Shown: positions 50,640 through 63,744 of the stretch, piece after piece
Position numbering within the stretch: position 1 is the first letter of the stretch
Layout of the letters: each line of letters begins with the position of its first letter
From: Psettodes erumei
Taxonomy: Eukaryota; Chordata; Actinopteri; Pleuronectiformes; Psettodidae
Assembly: GCA_016785225.1 (NCBI GenBank)
Contig: JAFBJZ010000771.1
Coordinates: 124,001 to 188,000 of the forward strand
Direction: 5' to 3'
DNA: 64,000 bases
Made by a program: the position numbers and the translations under genes
The notes under the pieces: model-generated
Seen by the model: the letters and a program-made list of their open reading frames with translations, nothing else
What the model was told of the DNA's origin: nothing
Database searches by the model: none

Positions 50640-53600
50640 GTAATCGTGGAAATCTGACAGACTTGAATGGAGATGACAAAGAAGTGCTCAGCTGAGAGCC
50701 GATGAGGCATGTGATTTAGTGGAAAACTGTGGAGCCCAAAATCTGTTTTCTGAAAGGTTTCACTTAAATTATACAAGAATAATTTCCTTAATGCTGGGCG
50801 TTCACACACGCAGTGTCTCATTTGGCTCGGCTGCACTCTGAAAAATGATGGTGTTTGGTGTTGGGGTTTTGAGAAATTCTCTTGACATTTTGAAGCTGAA
50901 AAGAATACAGATTTCCTGCATTGAGGTCTAGGACATGTTTACAGTTGAGGACAAGCAGCGACACAAAAGCTAGCTGAGAGAAACTGCTCATCTTCTTCAA
51001 ATGTGAAAAAAAGCACAAACTACAGCAACTCCGAAGCTGTCGTCCTCACATGGTGTATGTTGCTGGGTTCAAACCAACAAAAACACTAAATGAGACTTTA
51101 TGGTTTTAAGCACGTATATCTCTCCTAGTACCTGCCTAACAAAAATAACTGCCCAAACTATCTATTGAGGTTGGCCAGGCTGGAGCAGGCTTTAAAGGTG
51201 AACCACTGGAAGGGCTACTGTCCCTATATAAAGCACCAAACGTCTGTCCACACCTGGAACACCGATTCTCACCAAACTGAAGCCAAACTGGAAGGGAGGG
51301 AACGACAAAGCTGCAACACATTACAAACTAACAAAGAACTAACACATATGAGACAACAGAAAGTCCAGGGGAAAGGCAACAAAAAGAACCTCTCACTAAT
51401 AATACACAAACCCACATTATGGTAAAACCCTGGCTCAAAGGGAAACAGCACAATGAGATCATGAGAACAAAGTTAACTTAATGCGTTTAGCAAATCAGAT
51501 AAAAGGGAAAAGGGTTAGATGGGGAACAGGCACCATGTCCTGCTACCAGGAGTGTGTGAAGGGGGGGGGGTAGCCAGGTATTAATGGCAGCTCATACCTG
51601 CAACTAATCACAGGTGATTACAGGGGAATCAACCTGAAAAAGAAAGAGTGGCACCAGCCACAAATACAAGGCCAGTAACTATCACCCAAGTGGTTTGACA
51701 GACCTGTAATTTGGTCAGTTACTGAGGGAACATGTGAAATCTCTTTGTACTCACCCACACCTGGAACCCAACCCAAATAGAGCTAAAGACAGCTTTGGAG
51801 TTGCTGGAGTTGGAGTTGTCTTTTTTTCACTTTTTATGGGAGCTAGTTATTTCCAGTTGTCACTCCCCAGAGCTACCTATGCGCTGGGCGCACAGAAAAC
51901 TGATCTAGCTTCTTATCTGTCTGTGGATCTTGAGGGAAAACACAGATAATGCATTTCCCAAACTCCTATAAAATGAACAAATCGCACATGTAGCAGCGAT
52001 GATGGAATGTGCTGAAATAATGCAAAGCGAACATACAAAGACAAACTGATGACGTCTCATAGTCTCGGTAGATAAATCAAAATGACAAGCCTACAGAGGA
52101 CTGTAGTTTGTAAAGTTATCAAATCTTTATTAATACTTTTATTAAAATCTTTGAACAAGTGTATACTTCTTCTGACAGTGCTCTCATTTTGTGGTATTGC
52201 AGTCTATTTAGTGAATCCAGTAATCTCAAAAACACATACTTATGTTGTTACCTCCAAACCCTTAAAAAGAACAGTTCATCTAATGTATCACTGTATCAAT
52301 GACTAGCTTCTGTTTTGCTCCTTTCTAATGTTACAGAAAGAAGTAATTATAAAATGCAAATTACAGGGTGTGCACTGTCAAGCATGAGAAACACAGCGAA
52401 AAGATGCTTAGCACCACATTTTTCAACTTGACACTTGCAGCATCATGGTGAGAAAACAAGCCCATACTGTAAAAAAAAAAAAAAGTATGGTATTCGATTT
52501 GATGAGAAGCCTGGAGCAATGAAACAAAATATATGTTGATTTTCACAATGAAATAAAGTTAGATTGGTCATTTTGACACAACAACCTGATGCCAATTAGT
52601 AGTGGACTAAGAGATCTAAACATTAAAGTGGATCTTCATTTTTTAAAAAGATATTTGGAAGAAATATATCAAGCTGTGATTAGGGTTAGACCAATATATT
52701 CATTTTCACGTATTGACCTTTTTAAACATCTCAAAGCAGCCAGTCAGAGTCACTGCCATTTTGATTAAAGTTCACTTTTGACCAGAGCTGTAGAAAAACA
52801 GACATGATGGAATGCAAGTTCTTTTCTTTCTATGCACATTATACTTAAATAATATAATTGTTGTATAATTCATATGATTCTCAATGCATTAATTATCTGA
52901 AATTAACATTTTTAGAGTTTTCCCTTTTCCAGTTGGGTGTGTGTCCTGCCCTTTTCAGCAGTGCTATAACTTTAGTAATAGGAGTAGCGTGTTGTTAATG
53001 CCTGCCTATCTGAAGCTCTGTAGTTTTATATGGACGGCATGGCAACAATAAAAGTGCCCAGTGCAGAGTTTGTGTGACAGCATTCAGGAAGCATTGTGCC
53101 CTTTTGATAGCAAAGCACGAAATACTAACGTGGAGGTTGGGGTAGTGCAGACCAGTAATAATTTAACAATCCAAGAGGTGGAATCTGTAGTCAAGTAATG
53201 TTGCCTAACCCCTTAACTAAGCGTGGTTTCTTTGCAGGGACCGTTCTCTACCTCTACCATATCATAACCATGTGCAGATACTGTAGGGACAAATTATTTG
53301 GAAAACTGTTGGCAATGGATTTTTAAATAGCAAAATAAGATTTTTGCAAATCTGCTCAATATCAACAGTCTGTCTAATTATGTGTTTGTACAAATAAATG
53401 CACATCGCTGATCACTGTCATTTTTTACTGCCCCGTCTATGATGGCCACCCAGTTACGTATGCAAGGGAGGATATTGTTTTTCAAGCCCCACTCATTTTC
53501 CAGATGTGGCACTGTTAACCTTGACTGTAGTCAAAGAGACAAGCCACAAATGAGGTTTAGTGTCGAGATCTATCTTCATATTCCACACGACATCAGGACT

Positions 53601-54934
53601 AAATTTTAAACTGCTGCTGCCTGCATTGTGGGACTGGTGACACAATAAGTGCTGGAAGGACAAATGGATTAGCGATAATGGCAACTGAAGGTGTCTCCTG
53701 GGTGGCAGTTTTCCTTAAAAGGTGTGTTCATTTAATGATGTGAGTTTTCAAGCTGCTCTCTGATCACTCACAGTAGAATGCAGGGGACAGGGATCTATCC
53801 AGAACTCTGAAGGCTAGCGGACTGTCCAAAATATAGATTTCAGGGGATTTAACTAATTCTTCCATTTCCATTGTGTTAACCAGTTGTGGTTATCACTGAC
53901 ACCCAAATAAGCCTGTCATCATGCTGTAGTGCATTGCACTGAACATGAAGGTACTGTGTGCCAGTCACTGCGAGCAGGAAGCTGCAGGTTTAGTTATGGA
54001 CCACATCAAAGTGAAAATGGTCGTAGACTATACTGACCGCCATCAGAGTCTGGAGACTCACTCATTCCAAATTAAACTTCCTTCAAGCAGCTGATAACCC
54101 ACTTCAAAGAATTTAATTAATTGGGTTTCAGTGGAGAGCTCTGGTCTTCAACCTTGGCCTCAATACTTATTCAGAAGTTAGCGAAGATCAGCACAAACTA
54201 CACGCAGCTTCAATAAACAATATTAGCGTAATGCTATGTTCATGTAATCCCATGATTTTACTGTGTCTAAACACTAAATAAAGTATTGTGCGGTCCCAAA
54301 GCAAAAAAGTGACAGTGTGTCAACTATTTTACACCTATGTGCTCCAATCGAAGGCATGTCCACACAGCAGAGCGCGTAACACATGACAGTAGTGTTACGT
54401 TTACATTATGTTTGTGTGTGAAACATGCGTCCAAGCACTTCAACACAACATTCACATGTTGTTATCTGAATGGACGGCTGAATTAGTAATGAGTTGTCTG
54501 CTGGCTGACTTTGTCTGATTTAATTTAACCTATTCTGAATAGATGAATAACCATGTTGATGAGTGCTGTTTGTGGACCTCATACTGTGTACGTCTTGTCT
54601 TACTCTATCTTGCCTGCTACTTTCGAACCTGCTGTACGCACACAAAGGGCAAAGTGCCAACCTTCTGTTCAGGTTGGGGAAATAGGCTGTGAATGCATTA
54701 CTTGTATTCGAGGCATGATAGGTCAAACATTCGGGAAAAAACAAAAACAAAAAAACACTGGTTTATTACTCGTTCGATGATGCAAATATGTACCTCCCTG
54801 TAAAAAAGTGTACTGTTTATGAGAATTTGAATACTCTTTTATCCCAGTAAATGTTATATTTTGAAACACTGACACTAACTTTATTGCCTGCATCAACCTG
54901 AAGAAATAACAACCAAAGTGCACATATGCAGTAT
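50640..54934. other. grik2 intron sequence without recognised elements
   Basis: No exon was recognised. Sequence at 51150-51720 has a repeat-like flavour (ggcaccagccacaaatacaa, ttaatggcagctcatacctg) and a G9 run near 51560, but I cannot name a family. There is an A-run at 52472-52484. Confidence 0.4.
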
Positions 54935-55570
54935 CTAAGAAGCAATAAGGCTACTGAGGGCAGGGGGTACCCATGGTAGCTGTATTGCCAGGAGAACATG
55001 ATGTGAATCATGTATAAGTGTAATGTGTCCTCAGGCAGTGAGGGCGCCATTTATGCCATGTAAACCTCAAGCACGATCTAACATACCCTTGATAGCTGTA
55101 TTGCCCTGGTGCAAGATCCTACATACATGCAATGTACTCAAGGCAATAAGGCTACCAGTTGTGTATCATTGACCTGTTGGGAACGAAGTGTATGTGGGCA
55201 TTGTCAGTAAGGCAGAGCAGCACCTAATTACTAGTGGTATTTTATGTGGATTCTGTCTACACGTGGTGTACCCCAGGCAGTAAGACTGTAAAAGATCACT
55301 TTTGTACCCCTTGGGCACCATATGGCATTAATGCCAGGACCACATCACCTCTGATGATAAGGAGGACCACCAAGTCATGTAATCATGTACACCTGGCAGC
55401 TTCACTGCCTGGAATACGTCATGCAGACACCTGCAGCCATCCCAGACAACAAGCCTGGCAGGGTGCCATCATGTACGTCCGAAGCTGGCAGCCTCACTGC
55501 CCAGGTAAGGTGGAGGCCTTCCTGGCAGCCTCAATACAAAGGGAACATTACATGTGCAGCATGCAGCATC
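54935..55570. repeat. Strongly diverged tandem array, unit roughly 90-120 bp
   Basis: A motif of the form CAGGCAGTAAGGCTGCCAGG recurs in decayed form near 54940, 55033, 55140, 55272, 55395, 55483 and 55525, often with gtac(c) before it. A second shared block, tagctgtattgcc, occurs near 54977 and 55094. Spacing is uneven, as expected of an old array with indels. The 114-codon plus-strand frame at 55234-55578 is a by-product. Confidence 0.55.
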
Positions 55571-56210
55571 CTGCTTAACCCAATCTTTTTTTTATAACAA
55601 ACTTACACCTGTTTTACCGACTGTGATACGAAATGAGCTATTTCCATGAATTGATAGTGTATCTGGTCAGCTACTCATTACTGTCACTGCTTTAAATTCA
55701 TTTTCAGCCAGGACGTGTTTGCTTGCTCATGCTCTAGTGCAATCTGTGGTTGTAATATAATGCAGTCTAGGAGGCAGTATGACTGCAAGTCATGGAAACA
55801 CTTAAGCAGCTAAACATAACTGTGATCAAGTAACCTATTAACCCTGGTTGTTATTATTTCACCACTGTGTTGCCGACCCATCTTTTCACAGGCACAGCTT
55901 TTGGCTCTTGGCGCCATGTCGGTCTATTAATCTAATATCTGTATTTATGTCCTTCTGCATATTTGTGCATTCATGTGTGTGTTAACATGTTTGAGTTTTC
56001 TGAGTGTGTTCCCTTAACAGTATGACACAGCAAGGGGTGTCTGGCACATCAATACGAGGTCACCGGGCCAAGCTAAAACACTTTACAATCAATAGAATTG
56101 AATGTTAAAAAAAGCTGTCAGTGGACTCTTCCAGGGTAAATGCTTCAGCTCCAGAAGTGGAATTAATGTTTTCTCTCCTCCCATGAGAGCCCATTACTTT
56201 TAAGGCAAAA
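55571..56210. other. grik2 intron sequence without recognised elements
   Basis: No exon, RNA gene or familiar repeat was recognised. Confidence 0.4.
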
Positions 56211-56252
56211 GAGCGGTGGCCGAGCAGTCGATTAGGATTTATGCCACCGCTC
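56211..56252. repeat. GC-rich hairpin (10-bp perfect stem, 22-nt loop)
   Basis: gagcggtggc at 56211-56220 pairs exactly with gccaccgctc at 56243-56252. It stands out as a GC-rich patch in AT-rich intron. Downstream sequence to about 56300 (ggataattgttcatttgcga) is also unique-looking. Confidence 0.95.
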
Positions 56253-57241
56253 GTCAGTCAAAAGACTGGATAATTGTTCATTTGCGAACCGCCCCCAAAG
56301 ATTTTAAAACATATTTTCAACTAGATACATCAACCCAATCAAAAGAGGGGAAACTATTGAAGTAGCCTGAAAAAATATTCTGAATTAATAATTTTTTTGA
56401 AATGAATAGGTCCAGATTTCACAAAAGTAGTATGCATGAATGACTATGGGCATTATATCATTTGGGTATTTAGTTCAGTATTTATACAACAACATTATGT
56501 ACTGTATACAAATTGTGTATATTTGACTTACTGGTGAAAACTGATTTTGTCTGCTTATGCAAACATATTAAGTCATAAAAAAACGTCCTTGTAAATATAG
56601 TATCCTTCATTGTACAAAGGTGTGAACCTGACATAAATACAGATACATTTATATTGTTACATAATAAATTATGCTATATACAGAGTTATTCATTGCACAG
56701 GACATATTTGGAATCCATGGTCACACACTTACAGCTTGCCTAATGTAGACCGGGGTTAAATTCAGTAATGTAGTTAAGATATGTCTGGCAGCTGAACAAG
56801 TGTGCATTAAGATAATACAAGCTACAATCAGAGCTTCCATTTAATGTACTAATATTTTGTATAGTGTCTTTAAAGCAGCTTCAGTTTTTGAACATGACAA
56901 ATGAAACCTAGCATTCACTAGAGGATTAGGCTTTAAAGAGTAGATACTGGCACCCCTGATTCCTACAGTTATCAGGCAGTTTCATTAATTTATTCATGTT
57001 TTATGTATTTACAGCCACCGTAAGTTTTTCTCGGATGGTGTAGGTCATTATATCAGCCATTACTCAGTGTCACAATGTTTGCTGAGAAGATCCAGACGAA
57101 TGTTTGAGCTACACGGTCTTGTGTTACTGCACTCTTCTAGCAAAGCTACTGGACTGTATATGTGAGCTAAATGCCGACAGTGAGGATAGTTTCCGTGTAA
57201 GCAGGATGACGGTTTGCAGAGCGGAAATGGGCAGCGGACGT

Positions 57242-57261
57242 GGGTTGGGTGGGGGGTGGGG
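57242..57261 (+). other. G-quadruplex motif
   Basis: Four G-runs (GGG, GGG, GGGGGG, GGGG) with loops of TT, T and T lie on the plus strand, which is the template strand for grik2. The motif is about 640 bp from the penultimate exon inside the last intron. Confidence 0.85.
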
Positions 57262-57464
57262 TGAGGTGAGGTTTTTGTGGATGTGGCTGCTGAAGACACC
57301 AGTCATGCAGCAGAGCAAGCATTCGCAAAACATGTGTCCGTGATCTGACTGTATGCTACTGCCAACACTCCAAACATGTTCCCATTCCCCCGGGAGTGGC
57401 AGAAAGAAAAACACAATTCAGTAGCTTTTGGGGGAATTTTTAGATTGTGTTAGATTACAACAGT

Positions 57465-57499
57465 AAAAAAAAAAGAAAAAAAAGAAAAAAGAAAAAAAT
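57465..57499 (+). repeat. A-rich tract with spaced G
   Basis: Runs of A interrupted by single G bases, about 35 bp. On the grik2 sense strand it is T-rich and lies about 400 nt into the last intron from its 5' end. Confidence 0.95.
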
Positions 57500-57859
57500 T
57501 CTGGTGTTTCACTTGAGGTCATTTGAGATGGTGGTTATAGTCTAGCTTGGATCCATGGTGACAGCAGAATTCCTCACGTTTCTTATCTCGTTGTCGCCAT
57601 TGGGCCTATGTGAATAAATGCAAAGAAACCAACCCTTATCTTACTGCATATGATATAGCACTGTCATTATAGTGTGAGTTTTCACAAATTGGCAAACAGG
57701 TGATCTCTTTAAATGATACATTATTATGATCAAAATGAATATATTTGGCATATATTTTGTTTCATTTGGTTAACAGTTATAGATCTATTTGTCTTTGCTA
57801 TGAGACTGCCTTTCAAGGCACATGTGGTCATGGTAAGAAATTCTGCTATCGTTGCTTTA

Positions 57860-58198
<339 letters not shown>

Positions 58199-58964
58199 CT
58201 AAGGCCTTTATCTTATCTGTGTGGTGGAGGACACAGATTGTCACCTTTATTGAACACTGACTTTGATGGTCAGTCAAAGTATCATCAGATTTCCAATTTG
58301 CCCACTCAACCAAACGGGTAGTACAGGGAAAATACTGGTTAACTGTAAAGATACCACATGGAACAGATCTATATATCTGTGAGGCACCAGTAATTTTGCT
58401 GATTTCTCGCACTTGCAAGACAACATTTACATTTTAAGTGATAAGTTCCTGTACTCATTCTGTGTTAATTTTTGAGCACTAATATTTATCATAAAAATCC
58501 ATCACTTCTCTCTGCTGCATGATGACTCTGGGTCACGAAGATAAGCAACTTGTTGAAAGCAGGGTATGACAAAACTTGCTTTGTATCCTGGCGTTATTGG
58601 GTCAAAATCATCTTCTTAATTTTGCAACAAACTAACTATCCCTAAACCTTCAAAAGTAATAATGGGAGTAGTTAAGAAAAGGAAATTAACATAAAAATGA
58701 AGAACCACTTTTCATACAATACAGTACATTGTAACTACGCAAGGAAGCTGCTAACCTGACATGCTGAACAGTTTATTAGATAGAACAATCTGGTTGGTTC
58801 ATTGGAAACTGTTTGGAAAAGGGCGGGCACTTTTAAAGAATGCTTGGTTGGTGAGTGGATGAAACGCCAACATGAATCATGGTTGCTGAAGCTAGTTGGA
58901 CATGTTTTACATCAAGAAAAGCCTCCAGTGCCATTTTTTGTTCTTCCTATAACTGATGCTATAG

Positions 58965-59150
58965 CAGCATCAACGCTAACCTTCATGTTCCCCAGAAGAT
59001 AAATCTGGTCTTTGTTGAACCCCTGACCTTTTCCTCCAGAATGTGTCCCCAAACACTCCAATCAGGCTCTGCTGCATTGTGTTTAGCTAGTTGGCGAATG
59101 TTAGCATGTTAGCATTCTAAACTGAAGTGCTGACTATGGTTATGTTTTCA
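58965..59150 (+). repeat. Dispersed repeat (attcatggtccccagaaga family), longer copy
   Basis: It carries ccttcatgttccccagaag, ttgaacccctgacctttt and then the family's later block gcgaatgttagcatgttagc followed by attctaaactgaag. Sequence just before it (58795-58960) may belong to the same or a neighbouring repeat. Located in the upstream grik2 intron. Confidence 0.65.
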
Positions 59151-60268
59151 TGCTTGTTTTTCCACAGAGATGAATAAATGTTTGCTGCATTATTTAACCT
59201 TCATCCTGTCTAGTGTTCCTACTTTTTTGCACCTTCACTTCTATGACTAGTCTGTTTTGCTGTCAGATTCAGTACACTCCAGTCTACATTACACTTTATT
59301 TCATTGTACACGTTTAACATTGTGAAATATTAATGTTAAAGTCTGGCATTACCATTTCACTGTCCCCATGGGCCCAACAACGCTAAACTAATAAAAGCTA
59401 ACTACATCTATGGGGCTCATAGTTCCACTCATTCTACCTGTATAGCTGTCTAATTAAAACCAGTTGCCGTGCTTAATCTGCACTAATGTTTTCACTGTGA
59501 GCTGTTTCCTTGGCTTAATAAATTAACGTCTCCAAAGTGAGCTTTGAAATGTTCCCTTCTGCCCCCCTGAGATGTCTGCAGAGTGCCCAGTGGATTCTCC
59601 ACTCTTCTCCATTTTCCCAGCAACCCCAGAACCTCTAATCCCTCCCCTCCCCCACTTAGATAAAGCACCCAAGCACCTTCCTCCTGCTCTGCTGATCAAA
59701 ACCAGTCACACAGTGAGATCCCTGATTAAACCTGAGGTGTAAAGCCTTGTAGAAAAACGAAAAAAAAAATCCTGCCAGTCCAGCTCCAAAAACCTCCCTG
59801 TGGTACAGCGTGTATACTGCAATCAGGATGTTAATGCAGCTCAACTAATTTAAAAAAAAAAAAAAACAACAAGAAAAAAAACCCTAATAACACCTATTAT
59901 CACAAACACTTATAATGAACTCTCCCTGGAGCACAGGGGGAAAAACATGTTTAGATTAGAAAACATTATCACTGGGTAGCTCTGGTGCAGAAGCGGTCTC
60001 TGTGATTAGTAGTTAGTATGCAGAGCCAGTTAGGCAACGGTGTTATTCAGAGGGCCCAAAAGACTCGAAAAAGTGACAATAACAAACTGTGCTCCCCTGC
60101 TGGAGTGGATCTTTGAGCTGCAGCCCTCAGCCTTGTGGTAGCATGGCCACAGTCACAAGGCCGTGTTCACACTCTTTAACATCTCCTCTGTCCTTCATCT
60201 CCGCCAAAGGGCTTTTGGTATCTGACACTTTATTTCAGAGCAAGCAGCCCAGCATGTTTCAAAAGCAT

Positions 60269-60286
60269 CCATCACCATGGTGATGG
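60269..60286. repeat. 18-bp perfect palindrome
   Basis: ccatcaccatggtgatgg equals its own reverse complement with no loop. A site of this length is not far from chance expectation in 64 kb. Confidence 0.9.
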
Positions 60287-61015
60287 TGAATGTGCAAATT
60301 ATTATTCATCGTCATCTATAGTAGATACCTTCCCTTCAGCTCTGAAGTGGAACAACAAGCCAACAGATAAGTCATTTACCACAAAAAAAAGAAATGGGCA
60401 GCCTTGAAACTGCCTGATCAAAACAAATGAAAAGACCATGACTGTGATGTCACGGGCAGGATGACAATGAGCACTGTGTTACGGTCGAGTCGAAACCCGT
60501 GCTGCACTGTGCCAATCTCGTTTTTTTTGGCAAGTGTGGTAACCCACTTCCACATGAACATGAAATGGGTGACCGATCTGCCGCCTCCTGACCGGACTGA
60601 GTGTTGCTCTGAAAAAATAGAGTCACAGTGTATCCTTTGGAAATGGGGTTTATATTAGAGTTGTAAAATATACTGCACACCATCAGATCCTCCAACATTT
60701 TCATATGGAGAGCCATCTGGAATTGTGAGTCTGGCCTTGGCGGTGATACTTCAAGGTTCAATCAACACCATTGATTGAGCCTTTATGCTCAGCTACAAAC
60801 AAGCCCTCTCTTAATAGGTTTTACATAATTTTAGAACTGTTTCTTAGATGCCAATTTTATCAAAGAAATCAGAACTAAAAAGTATCTGCACAAATTATTT
60901 CTATAATGAACAAGAAAGCATTCAGAGAGCATAGACCTCCACCACTGCTGAAGATATCCCCAAAACCAGAAGAGTATCCCCATCTGGGAGGGGTTAGGTC
61001 TGTGAACTTCTGCAG

Positions 61016-61310
61016 GTCTCTCCCTAGATGTTCCATTGGCTTTAAGTCTGGGACACTCAGGGACAGTCAGAATCTTGTCCTGAAGCCACTCCAGCATTGT
61101 TTTGGCTGTTTACTTTGAATCATAGTTGTGTTGGAAGTCGCAAGTGACCGTCGCCCCCTGGTCTCAGGTCACTTGCACTCTAGAGCGGGTTTTTGTCAAG
61201 GATCCCTCTTTGTTTGGCTGCATTCAGCTTTCCCTTAATTCTGACCAACCTCCATCCTTCATTGTCCATGCTGAACTTCCCTGTACAGTATGCCTACACC
61301 CCACACTGTA
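61016..61310 (-). mobile_element. Decayed Tc1-like element fragment
   Basis: Block order tccctagatgttccattggc, tttaagtctgggacactcag, cttgtcctgaagccactcca, gaccgtcgccccctggtctc and ctttcccttaattctgacca follows a common fish Tc1 family, in which these bases are the antisense of the transposase gene. The minus-strand frame at 61097-60831 is a broken piece. Neither end nor an intact catalytic motif is present. The short fragment at 18428-18534 comes from the end of the same or a very similar family. Confidence 0.75.
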
Positions 61311-62422
61311 CCAGCAGTTTTGGGTCTACACAACTGGGCTGCTGTCCTACAGTTGACCAAATGTAGCACAGAAGGAAAAGGTCTTTTGACATGAAATGTA
61401 GCATACACTCAAAGTAATATTGGATTTTCCTCTCTTGTGTTTCGTGGCGGACATGAGGGAAGATGCTGTTCAACTGAATTCGCACACAGGAGGTCCATTA
61501 CAGTATCTGCTATTCTGAAGCGCCGACCACTGAATTCATGCAGTAATTACTCAATTTGGGTAGGCAGAGTTGCCCACACACATATACTATAGAATTTTTT
61601 TACTGTATAGTATGCATATGCAGTAGTATTCACATGCATATCATAAATGTTGATATAGTTTTGTATTAGTTGTGTACTTCACTGCAGAATATCCATATAT
61701 ATAGTATAATATTTAGCTTTTTGTATGAATATTATACTAATCCACATGAAACCATGTATTTACACTGGCCATGAGTGTTGCACTGTTCATAGCTTTCTGA
61801 TTTATTATCTAGCTTATAAAGTCATTATTTATCTGTACTTACTACATCTCTATATACTATAGCTTTCAGTGTTGCTTGTGTGATTTGGGCTGTATTCTGT
61901 AAAAACTCTCCACTCCTTTTTTACTTTGCCACCTGTCAACGAGTATCTACTGTTCACAGCAATTATGACAAATTAGGTTATAAAATGATGGTAACCCACC
62001 TCCATAATTCCTCTGCAAATGGCCTGTAAACTTGACATTAAATGTATAATATGATTAGCTAAATTAAAATGATATAAATGCTGGCAGGGGGTTGAGTAGG
62101 CGACAGTGTCTTTCAGCATTTTTAAAAACTCAAACAAATTCTGGACATTTAAATAAAATATGCACTGGAAGTTGCTATTTCTCAGAGATTGATTTCACTA
62201 ATTATTTCCTTGTGGACCTCATTTCTTTAATTGATTCACCATCAGATGCCACAACATAAGGGAAAAAAGGGACACTGAGCAGATATGTGAACGTAAATAT
62301 AAAGATGTAAAGATGCTTCACACATTGCTGTGCTAATGAAGAAGGTGAGGTGTACTGTAAGTGGTATCAATCAAATCTCACTGTGACTGAATATCTGGGG
62401 AGGATCTGTCTGGCTGAACGTT

Positions 62423-62452
62423 GGGGGGTGGGGGTGGGGTGGGGTGGGGGGT
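62423..62452 (+). other. Strong G-quadruplex motif
   Basis: Five G-runs of four to six bases are separated by single T residues on the plus strand (grik2 template strand) within the upstream intron. Confidence 0.92.
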
Positions 62453-62984
62453 GACAAACAGGCCTGTGCCATAAAAGAGGCATTTAATCCTTCAGCTCGG
62501 GGAAGAGTGTAGAGCCAAGTGACAGGCCATAATGAATCCAGAATAGGACACAAAGATGTAATCTCCAAGATCAAAGTGGAGTAATAGCACGCCGATCCCT
62601 AATGCTTTGTCTCTCGATGAGGGAAAAAAACTAGAAATTCAAATGTGCTGCAATGCCTGACACTCCAAACATGCGTATTCACAGTCCTCCCAGAGCTATC
62701 CTGCTCTCTCTCACTCCGCAACAAGAGGTTCGTTTTCCATGTTGAGACTGGGAGCAAACACAATGAGCTGCAAATGAATATGTGTTTACTGTGTTTCAAT
62801 TTTCAGGGGATTTGGATGAAATTGATAACATAATAGATTCCGCTTTATGAATATATATCTACTGTATTACTAGTTCTACTTTGTTTTGAAAGATAATTCA
62901 ATTTGGTATACAAGCAGTTCATTTCTGTGCAACTGACTACTATTACTTCACCATTCAGCACTGACACAAACTAATGACTGCAGG

Positions 62985-63166
62985 TACAGTGCCTATAAAA
63001 AGAATTCACCTTCTTGGATGTTTTCCTCTTTCACTATTTATGAATGGAATCATTTATAAAAAGTGGGTGAATATTTATGGCAAATTCAATTGGACATTAT
63101 TCCATTTATGAAGGCAATAAAAGGGGAAAACATGCAAAGGGGTGCAAACTTTTTGCAGGCACTGTA
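62985..63166. mobile_element. 182-bp Tc1-derived MITE
   Basis: It starts tacagtgcctataaaaag and ends tttttgcaggcactgta, with inverted ends extending about 50 bp each (ttggatgttttcctctttca against, inverted, ttgcatgttttccccttttat). TA is present at both outer edges. It contains no transposase. The ends match the terminal repeat of the Tc1-like fragment at 335-670 (caataaaaaggggaaaacat and ctataggcactgta), so it is an internally deleted or end-captured derivative of that family. Confidence 0.9.
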
Positions 63167-63691
63167 CATGTGATCTGTTTACAGGCAGAGTTCCCTGCTT
63201 TAACAAGCCACAAGAAGACACCATGAGCTTTGGGTCCAGTCAGCTCAGTGTTCGATCTGGGTCAGATCCATTAAGAGCTAAATAGAGATAAAGAGAAAAA
63301 AAAATAGAGATTCAGTCTTCTTCATATTGTCACCCTCAGCAATGTCTCTGCTTCTTGGGGGGAGGGGGGGGATGTGCAGCAGTTAATAAAGAGCAACTTC
63401 CTGTTTGGATTTAATACTTAATATGTATCTTAATTTTTTTGTATTTTGTGAACCCCATATCAAATACAGCATTTACTGTATAATAAATACTCTCTAGGAT
63501 TTTCTTTCCATTTGCTTTTTCTCTCTTTATCATCAGTCCCTGGACCTCTTGTACCGGCAAATATAAGTAATGTGTGATGTGAGTTTGGAAACAGTGGGAA
63601 ATGTTCTTAATTGCAAGGCTTCCAGATAATTACTGTGCCTGCTGATGTCTGAGATATGTCTAATTTTTTTTCAGTCTCTATCACATATACT

Positions 63692-63706
63692 CACACACAC
63701 ACACAC
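63692..63706. repeat. Short (CA)n run
   Basis: Seven CA units, 40 bases before a (TG)n run of opposite strand sense, so the pair could fold back imperfectly. Confidence 0.9.
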
Positions 63707-63744
63707 CACAGAGCGTGCTTAGAAGGTGGTGAAAGTGGTGGTTG

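Noticed and set aside
50356..50643. 95-codon Glu/Gly/Lys-rich plus-strand frame and its Leu/Pro/Ser-rich opposite frames
   Set aside because: Produced by the purine-rich tract; low complexity only.
51630..51690. Minus-strand text encoding W-L-V-P, reminiscent of the alternative short GluK2 tail
   Set aside because: No proper acceptor stands directly before it in the right frame, the residues around WLVP do not match, and the surrounding sequence has repeat character.
55234..55578. 114-codon plus-strand frame
   Set aside because: It runs through the diverged tandem array; composition follows the repeat.
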